Assembly: GCA_905215405.1 (NCBI GenBank)
Contig: CAJMQE010000004.1
Coordinates: 19,065-83,064 of the forward strand
Direction of reading: 5' to 3'
Length of the DNA: 64,000 nt
Source of the DNA: an uncultured bacterium
GTDB lineage: Bacteria; Bacillota; Clostridia; Lachnospirales; Lachnospiraceae
The notes beneath the pieces are model-generated. The model had not been told where the DNA came from. It ran no database searches and saw nothing but the letters and a program-made list of their open reading frames with translations. This document shows, one piece after another, positions 24,854-33,878 of the stretch (within the stretch, counting starts at the first letter, position 1; the number at the start of each line of letters is the position of its first letter). The position numbers were made by a program, and so were the translations under genes.

Positions 24854-25420
24854 ATGTTAGGGTATTATTTTCATGGTATGAATGTGAATCAGTTCGCATT
24901 ATGGTTCTTTATATATAGTTTCCTTGGTTGGTGTATGGAATGTGTTGTAATCAGACACGAACTGGGAAGATGGGAAAATCGTGGCTTTGCCAAGATGCCA
25001 TTTTGCGTTATTTATGGTTTTGGCGTATTTATTGCCTATCATCTTTTTGCGCCAATACAGAATAATTTTGTAGCGATCTTTGTTGCAGGCGCAATCTGTG
25101 CAACAATATTTGAATATATCGTTGCTCAAGTTATGCTCAGACTTTTTGGCGAAGTCTGGTGGAATTATGATCACAAAAAAATTAATTATAAAGGGATACT
25201 TTGTCTGGATTCTACAATCGGATGGGGTGTACTTGCATTATTTATTTTTGGATTCCTGAATCACGTGATTGAAGGATTTGTTATGAATCTGAACAATAAT
25301 TTTGTAGTGGTAGTCAGCACTATACTTGTTATTAGCTATGTACTGGATTTTACTTATCACTTTACAAAATCAATTCTTGCAAAGAAAAATATATCTGGAA
25401 TTGAAAAGAGTTTTGAATAG
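24854..25420 (+). CDS. ABC-type IV permease-like membrane protein (CmpB family)
   Basis: I start at the ATG at 24854; GAGGAG is upstream. The 188-residue protein has about five helices. FFIYSFLGWCMECVVI, NRGFAKMPFCVIYGFG and NYKGILCLDSTIGWGVLAL are the conserved stretches of the putative ABC-transporter type IV family (PF06541). No ATPase is beside it and the function is not established. Confidence 0.82.
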   Translation: MLGYYFHGMNVNQFALWFFIYSFLGWCMECVVIRHELGRWENRGFAKMPFCVIYGFGVFIAYHLFAPIQNNFVAIFVAGAICATIFEYIVAQVMLRLFGEVWWNYDHKKINYKGILCLDSTIGWGVLALFIFGFLNHVIEGFVMNLNNNFVVVVSTILVISYVLDFTYHFTKSILAKKNISGIEKSFE

Positions 25421-25439
25421 AATTTTACATGAGCGCAAG

Positions 25440-25470
25440 GAGGATGTCTCTTAGAGGGACATCCTTTTTT
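25440..25470 (+). terminator. Intrinsic terminator
   Basis: GGATGTC (25442-25448) pairs with GACATCC (25458-25464), followed by TTTTTT. Confidence 0.88.
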
Positions 25471-25517
25471 GCCACAATGAGAGAATATATGCATGAAGGT
25501 GCAATTAAGGTGGTTAT

Positions 25518-27326
25518 ATGAACAGATTGTTTGGTGAGGACTGGGAGTTATTTAAAAATGGTGGCAGAAAACTGGTCCTGTTCGAAGTGGCATATAAAAT
25601 GATCGTAACAACAATTCTTTATCCGTTATTGTTGTTATTGCTATATGCAGGGTTAAAGATCGCAGGGGTACACTATCTGACAAATGAATATATAGCGAGA
25701 TTTGCCACGAACCCGTTTGTGATTTTAACACTTTTGGCAGGCATTCTTCTTGCAGGAGCATATCTGATCTATGAAATGATATTTATATCTTTGTGTTATG
25801 AATTTAAAATGAAGGATAAGGATGTATCATTTCTTGAAAATATTGTTACATCTGCACGTATCTTTAAGGGGATTTTTAACAGAAAGAACTGGCTACTAGC
25901 TCCATTTGCAGTGCTATCCTGTTTTACATTAAATATTGTAGTTGTAATTAATGTTATTTTTTCTGGCGCGAACAATCAGTTATGGAAGACTTATGCATCA
26001 CAGATACCGTTTGAAATCTGGATTCTGATTATTCTTCTTGGAGCTGGAGTTCTTTTCTTGGTAATCGCCGGATGCTTTTCAATCAACGAGTTCGTTCTGG
26101 AAGGCAAGACATTTCGAAAGTCATTTAAGAAGAGCTGCCAGTTGGTTAGACAGAATCTGTTTCGCGTTGTATTTACACTGATCTTTTATAATCTGTGTAT
26201 TCTGGCACTGATCGGGGTAATCTATGTAGTGCTGTCCGTGATTCTGATTGCGGGTGTCAGATTGCTGAATCTTGCATACATAGGAAGTGCGGTTTACCTT
26301 TCAACGCTCAGAACAATCCGGGCAGGCATAAAATTACTTCTTTGCTATCTGGCGGTGCCATGCTCGTATACGGTTGTCAGTCGTTTGTATTACAGAGTAT
26401 GTAAAGATGATGAATATCAGTTTGAACCAGTTCGGATAGTGGAAAAGAGACCGATAAGAAATAGGTTGGTATGCACCTGGATTCTAATATTTTCAATTAT
26501 TATCAATATAGTGTATGTGATATCAGCATTTAATCTGAATCCATTTGATAAAGTGGCAATATTCAGTGGGGTTCAGATCTCGTCTCATCGTGGTAATTCA
26601 AAGGATGCACCAGAGAATACGATGGCTGCGTTTGAAAAGGCGATTCAGGATATGACGGATTATATTGAGCTGGATGTGCAGCAGACAAGTGACGGTGCGG
26701 TCATTGTTATGCATGATTCTAGCGTGAAACGTACGACTGGTGTTGATAAAGAGGTCTGGGAGCTGACACTCGACGAGGTGAAACAGCTTGATGCAGGTTC
26801 GTCATTTTCACCGGAATATGCAGGAGAACCGGTCCCTACACTTGATGAAGTGATTAAAATGGTCAAGGGCAAAGCGAAGCTCAACATTGAGATAAAACCG
26901 AATAGTCATGATGTGAATATGGCGGAAAGTGTTGCTCAGATTATTGAAGATAATGATTTTACCGGAGAGTGTGTCGTGACTTCGTTCGATTATCAGACGC
27001 TTAAGGAGATCAAACAGATCAATCCGGATATTGAAGTCGGGTATATTCTGTCTGTAGCGTATGGAGATTTTTACAATATGGATGATGTTGATGTGTTCAG
27101 TGTAAATGCATCCTTCCTTACGAAGCGAACGATTGATGCCATTCATAAATCTGGCAAGCGGGTATTTGCATGGACGGTCAACAATGAGACATCTATGAAG
27201 AATCTGGCAAATAAGGGAGTGGATAATATTATTACGGATGATCCAATTACTGCCAGGGAAGTAATTTACTCGAGGAATACGAGCGAGACTTTGAGGAATA
27301 TGCTGAATTATGTCTTCAACAAGTAA
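25518..27326 (+). CDS. Membrane-anchored glycerophosphodiester phosphodiesterase
   Basis: A 602-residue two-part protein. The first 340 residues are a GDPD-type membrane region with about eight helices. The catalytic barrel follows: SSHRGNSKDAPENTMAAFEKA (general base His and Glu), YIELDVQQTSDGAVIVMHDSS, and the C-terminal NIITDDPITARE. It hydrolyses glycerophosphodiesters such as glycerophosphoglycerol to glycerol-3-phosphate, or trims teichoic acid. It follows the pgsA region, in keeping with lipid recycling. Confidence 0.9.
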   Translation: MNRLFGEDWELFKNGGRKLVLFEVAYKMIVTTILYPLLLLLLYAGLKIAGVHYLTNEYIARFATNPFVILTLLAGILLAGAYLIYEMIFISLCYEFKMKDKDVSFLENIVTSARIFKGIFNRKNWLLAPFAVLSCFTLNIVVVINVIFSGANNQLWKTYASQIPFEIWILIILLGAGVLFLVIAGCFSINEFVLEGKTFRKSFKKSCQLVRQNLFRVVFTLIFYNLCILALIGVIYVVLSVILIAGVRLLNLAYIGSAVYLSTLRTIRAGIKLLLCYLAVPCSYTVVSRLYYRVCKDDEYQFEPVRIVEKRPIRNRLVCTWILIFSIIINIVYVISAFNLNPFDKVAIFSGVQISSHRGNSKDAPENTMAAFEKAIQDMTDYIELDVQQTSDGAVIVMHDSSVKRTTGVDKEVWELTLDEVKQLDAGSSFSPEYAGEPVPTLDEVIKMVKGKAKLNIEIKPNSHDVNMAESVAQIIEDNDFTGECVVTSFDYQTLKEIKQINPDIEVGYILSVAYGDFYNMDDVDVFSVNASFLTKRTIDAIHKSGKRVFAWTVNNETSMKNLANKGVDNIITDDPITAREVIYSRNTSETLRNMLNYVFNK

Positions 27327-27454
27327 AATTTTGCGAAAGTTTATGGCGACACGCTTTCGCTCTGCTGCGGCGCAACGGGTACATAAAGCTGCATAGGACG
27401 CAGCTTAAGTACCGGCGTCCTCGCGAAGGTCGCCAGAAGCTTTAGCAAAATTTT
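27325..27454. terminator. Long imperfect hairpin, copy A, after the GDPD gene
   Basis: A 130-nt fold starts at the GDPD stop codon and ends in a T run. Paired tiers are AAAATTTTGC with GCAAAATTTT, 14 of 16 bases between 27335-27350 and 27429-27444 (including TGGCGAC/GTCGCCA), TTTCGC with GCGAAG, GGTAC with GTACC and AAGCTGC with GCAGCTT. The internal bases CTCTGC, CGG and ACCGGCG recur in copy B at 40863-40992, although the arms differ. It may act as a terminator and may be a defined RNA motif. Confidence 0.75.
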
Positions 27455-27462
27455 TATAAGGA

Positions 27463-28041
27463 TACGACGGCTGAAGGGAGACGGGCTCGCTTTTCCCAGA
27501 GGGAAAAGCATTGCCGGGTGGAAGAGGCGCATGAAGCGCATGAAGCGCTCTTCCTACCCTAAGGTGGTAGAGAGTGTGTGATAGAGATGGGATTGGTTTG
27601 AATGTTGATGTAATGTGGGTACGACGGCTGAAGGGAGATGGGCTCGCTTTCCCCAGAGGAAAAAGCATTGCCGGGTGGAAGAGGCGCATGAAGCGCTCTT
27701 CCTACCCTAAGGTGGTAGAGAGAGTGTGTGATAGAGATGGGATTGGTTTGAATGTTGATGTAATGTGGATACGACGGCTGAAGGGAGACGGGCTCGCTTT
27801 TCCCAGAGGAAAAAGCATTGCCGGGTGGAAGAGGCGCATGAAGCGCTCTTCCTACCCTAAGGTGGTAGAGAGAGTGTGTGATAGAGATGGGATTGGTTTG
27901 AATGTTGATGTAATGTGGATACGACGGCTGAAGGGAGACGGGCTCGCTTTTCCCAGAGGAAAAAGCATTGCCGGGTGGAAGAGGCGCATGAAGCGCTCTT
28001 CCTACCCTAAGGTGGTAGAGAGTGTGTGTGATAGAGATGGG
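27463..28041. repeat. Four tandem repeats of about 150 bp with internal hairpins
   Basis: Units begin at 27463, 27620, 27770 and 27920 with TACGACGGCTGAAGGGAGA. Units 2 and 3 are exactly 150 bp and nearly identical; unit 1 is 157 bp because of an added GCATGAAGC-type 9-mer and a 2-bp loss; unit 4 is cut off near 28041. Each unit has two palindromes: GCTTTTCCCAGAGG-type and GGAAGAG-GCGC-ATGAA-GCGC-TCTTCC. As 150 is a multiple of 3 the repeat leaves an open 50-residue frame (RRLKGDGLAFPRGKS...), which is probably not translated. Confidence 0.9.
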
Positions 28042-28073
28042 TTATAGATGTTGGTAGAGAATGAGGTGTGATG

Positions 28074-29819
28074 ATGCAGATTGGAATTGGGACTTCTAAG
28101 GGAATTGGTATTGGAACGGCACTGGTGCTGAAGCAGAGAGATGTTGAGGTGAAGGTGACGAAGATTACGGATACTGTGGCTGAGAAGGCGAGATTTGAGA
28201 AGGCACGGGATTTTCTGGTAGAGAGAACCAAGAAGATGACGGCTGATATGACGGATAAGCTTGGAAAGACAGCTGAAATTTTAAGAAACCAGATCTTACT
28301 GGCTGGAGATCAGGAGCTGGTAAGTGGTGTGGAGTCTCTGATCGATACGGAAAATCTGTGTGCAGAAGCTGCGGTCGATGAGACATGTAATCTTTTTATT
28401 AAGATTTTTCAGGGCATGGATGATATGGATATGGCGCAGCGGGCTGTTGATGTTGAAGATCTGAAGAATCGGCTCATTCGTATCCTGATGAATATCGAAG
28501 AGGTCGATCTGTCGGAAATTCCACCGGATACGGTAATCGTTGCTGAGGAGATCGTACCATCTATGACAGCGTTGATGAATACGGATCATATCGTTGGAAT
28601 TGTAGCTGAAAAAGGTGGAGATACTTCTCATGCAGCTATTCTTGCAAGAGCAATGGAACTGCCAGCGGTCCTGAGCGTGAAAAACGCAGTTTCTCTGATA
28701 AAAAATGGTGATTCTGTTATTGTAGATGGAGACTATGGAGAGATATTTATCAATCCAATACAAAAAACGGTTGAAATATATCAACGAAAACAGGCGCAGT
28801 TCGTAGAGAAGATGAATGAACTTAAAAAATTTGTGGGACGTAGAACACTGACAAAAGAAGGGCATGAGGTCGAGCTGGTCGCAAATGTTGGCGGCGTACG
28901 TGATGTCGCAAAGGCGATGGAAGCCGGCGCTGAAGGAATTGGTCTTTTTCGAACAGAATTTTTATTTATGAATGTGACAAAATTGCCAGGTGAGGATGAA
29001 CAGTTCGAGGTATACAGGAATGCGGCAATTATGAGCAGAGGTAAGCCAGTTATTATCAGGACAATTGATATTGGCGGGGATAAAGATGTTCCCTATCTGG
29101 GACTGACCAAAGAAACCAATCCATTTCTTGGGTATCGTGGAATCAGATATTGTCTCGACCGGTGTGATATTTTCATGACACAGCTGACAGCAATATTGAG
29201 AGCGAGTGCATACGGGGATATTCGAATCATGCTTCCTTTGATCACATCGTTGAACGAAGTCGTAGCAGTAAAAAAATATATCGATCTTGCCAAGCGTAAG
29301 TTGGATGAAGAAGAAATCGAATATAACAAAGAAATCAAGCTTGGTGTTATGATAGAAACACCAGCAGCGAGCCTGATTGCGGATATTTTGGCAAAAGAAG
29401 TTGATTTTTTTAGTATTGGGACCAATGATCTGATTCAATATACAGTTGCAGTGGACAGGGGAAATGAAAATGTATCTTACCTGTATACACCATTTCATCC
29501 TTCGGTGCTGCGTTCTATCAGACATATCATAGCATGTGCAAAAGCAGAGCATATTCCAGTTGGTATGTGTGGGGAAGCAGCAGGAAATCCGTATATGGTG
29601 CCACTGTTACTTGCTTTTGGGCTTGAAGAATTTAGTGTGACACCGTCCAATGTTCTTGAAACGCGTAAAAATATTGCATCCTGGACATTAAGGGAAGCAC
29701 AGGAAGTCACGGATAAGGTCATGGGGCTATGGACGCACAGAGAAATTATGAATTATCTGGATGAGGTCATAGATCACCATAATAATGCAAAGACTGATAA
29801 GAGTGCCAAGATAAAATAA
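28074..29819 (+). CDS. ptsI: Phosphoenolpyruvate-protein phosphotransferase (Enzyme I), first copy
   Basis: Start taken as the second of two tandem ATGs, 7 bp after GAGG. The 581-residue enzyme has the phospho-His domain (GGDTSHAAILARAMELP, His186), the PEP-binding LFRTEFLFMN, IIRTIDIGGDKD and FSIGTNDLIQYTVAVDRGN, and GMCGEAAGNP with the catalytic Cys. It transfers phosphate from PEP to HPr. The fru locus carries a second, diverged copy (50053-51774). This one stands alone after the repeat region, without HPr or a sugar transporter. Confidence 0.92.
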   Translation: MQIGIGTSKGIGIGTALVLKQRDVEVKVTKITDTVAEKARFEKARDFLVERTKKMTADMTDKLGKTAEILRNQILLAGDQELVSGVESLIDTENLCAEAAVDETCNLFIKIFQGMDDMDMAQRAVDVEDLKNRLIRILMNIEEVDLSEIPPDTVIVAEEIVPSMTALMNTDHIVGIVAEKGGDTSHAAILARAMELPAVLSVKNAVSLIKNGDSVIVDGDYGEIFINPIQKTVEIYQRKQAQFVEKMNELKKFVGRRTLTKEGHEVELVANVGGVRDVAKAMEAGAEGIGLFRTEFLFMNVTKLPGEDEQFEVYRNAAIMSRGKPVIIRTIDIGGDKDVPYLGLTKETNPFLGYRGIRYCLDRCDIFMTQLTAILRASAYGDIRIMLPLITSLNEVVAVKKYIDLAKRKLDEEEIEYNKEIKLGVMIETPAASLIADILAKEVDFFSIGTNDLIQYTVAVDRGNENVSYLYTPFHPSVLRSIRHIIACAKAEHIPVGMCGEAAGNPYMVPLLLAFGLEEFSVTPSNVLETRKNIASWTLREAQEVTDKVMGLWTHREIMNYLDEVIDHHNNAKTDKSAKIK

Positions 29820-29854
29820 CTGTAAGACTTATCATAAAAAGATGTTCAGTAAAG

Positions 29855-29937
29855 GTAACATAGAAATAGTAAACAGAAAAAAGTAACGTAGAAGTAGTGA
29901 ACAGAAAAAGTAACATATAAATAGCAAACAGGAAATC
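29855..29937. repeat. Three short tandem repeats (about 28 bp)
   Basis: GTAACATAGAAATAGTAAAC and two variants (GTAACGTAGAAGTAGTGAAC, GTAACATATAAATAGCAAAC) start at 29855, 29883 and 29910. The region between ptsI and hflX (29820-30001) holds nothing else recognisable. Confidence 0.75.
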
Positions 29938-30001
29938 AGTATTACAGTATAGAAATTAAAACAGCAGGACAATTACATGGATTGTTGCAGAGGAGGATTA
30001 G

Positions 30002-31255
30002 ATGGCAGAGACTTATAAAGTGGAAGAAGAAAAAGAACGGGTCATTCTCATCGGCGTTTGTCTGAATGATAGTGATGATACAAAAGAATCGCTTGAAGAA
30101 CTTGGAGAATTGATTCAGACTGCAGGTGCACAGCCAGTGGCTATGGTAATACAGAACAGAGAATTCATTCATCCGGGAACCTATATTGGCAAAGGAAAAA
30201 TAGAAGAAGTGCGGGAGCTGATTGCACAGACAGATGCAACAGGTGTTGTATGTGATGATGAACTTTCACCAGCACAGTTGAAAAATCTCGAAGATGAGTT
30301 GAATACGAAAGTTATGGACCGAACACTGGTCATTCTCGATATCTTTGCTTCCAGAGCATCTACAAGAGAAGGTAAGATTCAGGTCGAACTCGCACAGCTT
30401 AAATATAGAAAATCCAGACTTGCAGGACTTGGAAGTTCCCTTTCAAGACTTGGTGGTGGTATTGGAACAAGAGGTCCAGGTGAAAAGAAGATCGAAATGG
30501 ATCGTCGTCTGATCGGAGACAGAATCGCACAGCTTGGAAGAGAGCTGGAAGTAGTGAAGAATCACAGAGAGGTCACAAGACAGAGCCGTAGCAAGAATTT
30601 TACAACGGTTGCAGCGATTGTTGGATATACAAATGCTGGAAAATCTACACTTTTAAATACACTGACAGGCGCAGGTGTGTTGTCAGAAGACAAACTGTTT
30701 GCAACACTGGATCCTACAACAAGAAATCTAGCACTTTCCGGAAAAGAAGAGATTTTGATTACGGATACAGTTGGATTTATCAGAAAGCTGCCGCATAATC
30801 TGATCGATGCCTTCCGAAGTACATTGGAAGAAGCGAAATATGCAGATATTATCATTCATGTTGTGGATTGCTCTAATCCGGATATGGACCTGCAGATGGC
30901 AGTCGTTTATGATACACTGGCTGAACTGGGAGTGGAGGACAAGCCGGTCATCACACTCTTTAATAAAGTGGACAAACTGGAAAATGTTCCGGTACTCAGA
31001 GATTTTAAAGCGGATAAGACATTACAGATCTCAGCGAAGACAGGACAGGGACTTGAAGAATTGAAGGCTGTCATTCAGGAAGTTATGCGCGAGAGCAAAA
31101 TGTATCTGGAATATATATTTCCATTTCAGGATGCAGCAAAGATTCAGCTGATTCGTAAATATGGACAGCTCCTGAGTGAAGAGTATACGGCAGAAGGAAT
31201 TGAAGTAAAGGCATATGTGCCTGGAGAAGTCTATGGCAAGGTCATGGACAATTAG
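30002..31255 (+). CDS. hflX: Ribosome-associated GTPase HflX
   Basis: A 417-residue GTPase. The N-terminal glycine-rich region (NREFIHPGTYIGKGKIEE) and LGRELEVVKNHREVTRQSR coiled coil precede the G domain: G1 GYTNAGKSTL, G3 DTVGFIRKLP, G4 NKVDKL. HflX splits stalled or hibernating 70S ribosomes under stress. GGAGGATTAG precedes the ATG. Dihydrofolate reductase follows. Confidence 0.95.
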   Translation: MAETYKVEEEKERVILIGVCLNDSDDTKESLEELGELIQTAGAQPVAMVIQNREFIHPGTYIGKGKIEEVRELIAQTDATGVVCDDELSPAQLKNLEDELNTKVMDRTLVILDIFASRASTREGKIQVELAQLKYRKSRLAGLGSSLSRLGGGIGTRGPGEKKIEMDRRLIGDRIAQLGRELEVVKNHREVTRQSRSKNFTTVAAIVGYTNAGKSTLLNTLTGAGVLSEDKLFATLDPTTRNLALSGKEEILITDTVGFIRKLPHNLIDAFRSTLEEAKYADIIIHVVDCSNPDMDLQMAVVYDTLAELGVEDKPVITLFNKVDKLENVPVLRDFKADKTLQISAKTGQGLEELKAVIQEVMRESKMYLEYIFPFQDAAKIQLIRKYGQLLSEEYTAEGIEVKAYVPGEVYGKVMDN

Positions 31256-31366
31256 AACTGGAAATTATTTTACAGATTACGTTTAAAATCATGAATACTG
31301 GCTGATAATGTAGGTATGGCAGTATTGTGGTTTCTTAAATGTACAAAAGGTAAGGAGTTAAGAACT

Positions 31367-31861
31367 ATGAATATTATTGTTGCAGTAGATAATAACTGGT
31401 CAATTGGTCTGAAAGGAAAAGTACTTGTTAATATTCCTGAGGACATGCAGTTGTTCAGAAAAGAGACAATCGGAAAAGTCGTTATCCTGGGAAGGAAGAC
31501 ACTGGAAAGCTTTCCTAACGGACTGCCATTGCATGACAGAATCAATATTGTTCTGACAAGCGATAAAACAAAAAAGATAAAAGATGCCATTTGTTGTCAT
31601 AGTGTTGAGGAAGTGTTGGAAGAGACAAAGAAATACAATCAAGAAGACATTTACGTAATAGGTGGAGAACAGATTTATCGCGAGTTCCTGCCATATTGCG
31701 ATGTAGCACATGTGACAAAGATTAATTATTCCTATCAGGCAGATACCAAGTGTCCAAATCTTGATGAACTGCCAGAATGGAAGATTACAGAAACCAGTGA
31801 AGAAAAGACATATTTTGATCTGGAGTATGAATTCGTGAAATATGAAAAAGAAAAACGTTAG
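31367..31861 (+). CDS. folA: Dihydrofolate reductase
   Basis: The ATG at 31367 has AAGGAG 8 bp upstream and gives a normal 164-residue length; a longer frame lacks a ribosome site. MNIIVAVDNNWSIG, KVVILGRKTLESFP, INIVLTSDKTKK and IYVIGGEQIYREFLPYCD are the folate and NADPH-binding segments. The substrate acid lies in IPEDM, while the usual Pro-Trp before it is changed (KGKVLVN). It regenerates tetrahydrofolate. The window's thymidylate synthase candidate, at 52320, is ThyX-like. Confidence 0.93.
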   Translation: MNIIVAVDNNWSIGLKGKVLVNIPEDMQLFRKETIGKVVILGRKTLESFPNGLPLHDRINIVLTSDKTKKIKDAICCHSVEEVLEETKKYNQEDIYVIGGEQIYREFLPYCDVAHVTKINYSYQADTKCPNLDELPEWKITETSEEKTYFDLEYEFVKYEKEKR

Positions 31862-31900
31862 AAAAGATAGTTAGCGCGTTTTAGGTAAGGAGGTATATCT

Positions 31901-33652
31901 GTGCTTTGTTCAAAATGCCATGAAGAAGCAGGAAACGGAAACTTCTGTCCTAATTGCGGTGCCAGGCTGAAAAAAAGCAGGGAGAGCAATGCAAAGAACA
32001 GAAGTAGATCTGTTTCATCAGATACAGAGAAAGACAAACCGGTACAATCGGCAGAACTGACAGATGATATGGAAACAGCAGATGTTACCAAAGTGACAGA
32101 AATGCCAGAAATGGAAAATGTGACTGCAGATAACGAAGATCTGGAAGAAATGCAGGAACAACCGGCGGAAAATACCATTTATGATAAGACCTCATTTGGA
32201 CTTGAAAGACCTCCAAAAAATAAGAAAAAATGGGGCAGGGTCGTGGCAATTGTTGCGGTAGTACTGGCTTTTGTTGGATGTGGAAGTTATTTTGCATATC
32301 CATATGTGCGTGAGGCACTTAGTCCAAAGGCCTATGCAGTTTCCGCGTTGAAAAAAACGACCGGACAGATACAAAGTAGCATGCAGACAGTCTTTTCCGG
32401 ATTGAATCTGGAAGAAGAAACAGGTCCAAAAGAAATATCCATGTCCTTTGATCTGGACAAAATGGATGTTAATAACATCAGTTATTTAGCAGATTTAAAT
32501 GAAAGAAACGTTACCGTTACAATGGAAAGCTCCATCAAGGATGATATTATAGCAGGATCGATCCAGTTCGGGGCTGATAAGGAATCCGCATTACAGCTGG
32601 ATTTTTATATTACAGCAGATAAGTGTAAGATTCGTGTTCCACAGCTCGCAAGCGAAACGATTTCTGTGAGCATGGATCAGATTATGAATGCGACTGGATT
32701 GTCATTCGGACAGTTAAAACAGATATTTGTACTGCTGTCGAATTCACAGATCCAGGCATATCTGCAACAGTATACAGATGTATGTAACGCACTGATGAGT
32801 GATGTGATGTCGGGTGTGGCAACACTGATTGATGAGTGCGAGTATACAAAGGAAGGGAATAGTACCTATCAGTCTGAAAATGGAGACTTTAAAATCTCTG
32901 AGTATACAGTGAAGATAACCGATACAGCTGTCAGAAAATGTCTTGATTCCATAGTAGACAGTATTTATGCTGACGGTAGTCTGAGTGGATACAGATCAAT
33001 GCTTAAAATGTACTCCAATCTGTCACAGGACAAGTTGAAAGAAAAAATTGATACAATGCCACTGAATTTTACTGAAATACCGGTAACACTCTATATTAAC
33101 AGTGATAAAGTGATTATTAAGGCAATGGCTTCCATGGTAGATGCACAAGGACACTCTGCTAATCTGTCCGCTGAATTTATTGGAAAAGACAATCCCTATA
33201 CCTATATGGTATTTGAAGGAGCAATCGACCATGAATCAACAGTCAGAGAAGTTGTCAAAAAAGAAGGAGAAAATTTCAGTACTTCGGTTTCTGTTATTCC
33301 GAGCGGTTCTGAAAATGGAATACTGTTTCAGGTAACTGGAACAATTTCAGCTACAGAAGATAAGACCAGTGTCGATTTTGAAAAAGTGGAATTGTCTTCG
33401 GATATTCCAAATCAGAAACTTGATTTTATGATATCGGGTAATTATACGGTCGAAGATATTGATGAGATCACGATAAAAGATACCAATTTTTCTAATGAGG
33501 CAGATCTGTTGACGATGCCGGCAGAACAAAAGAATGCAATAAAAGATGAGATTAACAGTAATCTTGGAAAGATGAATTCCAGATTATCACCTGGACTGAT
33601 TTTGAAAATACAAAAATGTGTGGAAGTGTTATTCCGTAATAACGGAGTCTGA
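31901..33652 (+). CDS. Zinc-ribbon membrane protein, function unknown
   Basis: GTG at 31901 after AAGGAGG. The 583-residue protein has a zinc ribbon at its N-terminus (C3xxC6...C16xxC19), a charged Glu/Thr-rich linker, one membrane helix (about residues 112-134), and a large extracellular part of about 440 residues with beta-rich sequence and no named motif. This layout (cytosolic zinc ribbon, helix, outer domain) is common in Clostridia proteins without a known role. It stands alone before a strong terminator. Confidence 0.75.
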   Translation: MLCSKCHEEAGNGNFCPNCGARLKKSRESNAKNRSRSVSSDTEKDKPVQSAELTDDMETADVTKVTEMPEMENVTADNEDLEEMQEQPAENTIYDKTSFGLERPPKNKKKWGRVVAIVAVVLAFVGCGSYFAYPYVREALSPKAYAVSALKKTTGQIQSSMQTVFSGLNLEEETGPKEISMSFDLDKMDVNNISYLADLNERNVTVTMESSIKDDIIAGSIQFGADKESALQLDFYITADKCKIRVPQLASETISVSMDQIMNATGLSFGQLKQIFVLLSNSQIQAYLQQYTDVCNALMSDVMSGVATLIDECEYTKEGNSTYQSENGDFKISEYTVKITDTAVRKCLDSIVDSIYADGSLSGYRSMLKMYSNLSQDKLKEKIDTMPLNFTEIPVTLYINSDKVIIKAMASMVDAQGHSANLSAEFIGKDNPYTYMVFEGAIDHESTVREVVKKEGENFSTSVSVIPSGSENGILFQVTGTISATEDKTSVDFEKVELSSDIPNQKLDFMISGNYTVEDIDEITIKDTNFSNEADLLTMPAEQKNAIKDEINSNLGKMNSRLSPGLILKIQKCVEVLFRNNGV

Positions 33653-33770
33653 GTCAGTGTGGTGATATATTTGCAAGGGCCTTTTTGAGAAAAGGGTACA
33701 GATAGTTGAAGAGGAAAAATAGTTACAAGTATAGGTACAATAATTAAATATAAAAATTCATCAAACAGAG

Positions 33771-33807
33771 ATCGCACCGGCTAATGAATAGCTGGTGCGA
33801 TTTTTTT
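33771..33807. terminator. Intrinsic terminator between convergent genes
   Basis: ATCGCACCGGCTA pairs with TAGCTGGTGCGAT and is followed by TTTTTT. Confidence 0.88.
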
Positions 33808-33878
33808 AATACCATGAACCGAAATTCGATTAGATTTGTAGAAAGAAAGCTCAGAATCTAGTGTGAAAATACAGCTTT

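Noticed and set aside
27463..28041. CRISPR array
   Set aside because: Units are 150 bp without distinct spacers, and no cas genes are nearby.
27574..28047. Open frame of about 157 codons with 50-residue repeats (RRLKGDGLAFPRGKS...)
   Set aside because: The frame is open because the DNA repeat is exactly 150 bp. There is no ribosome site, and the sequence is hairpin-rich DNA; I treat it as non-coding repeat.
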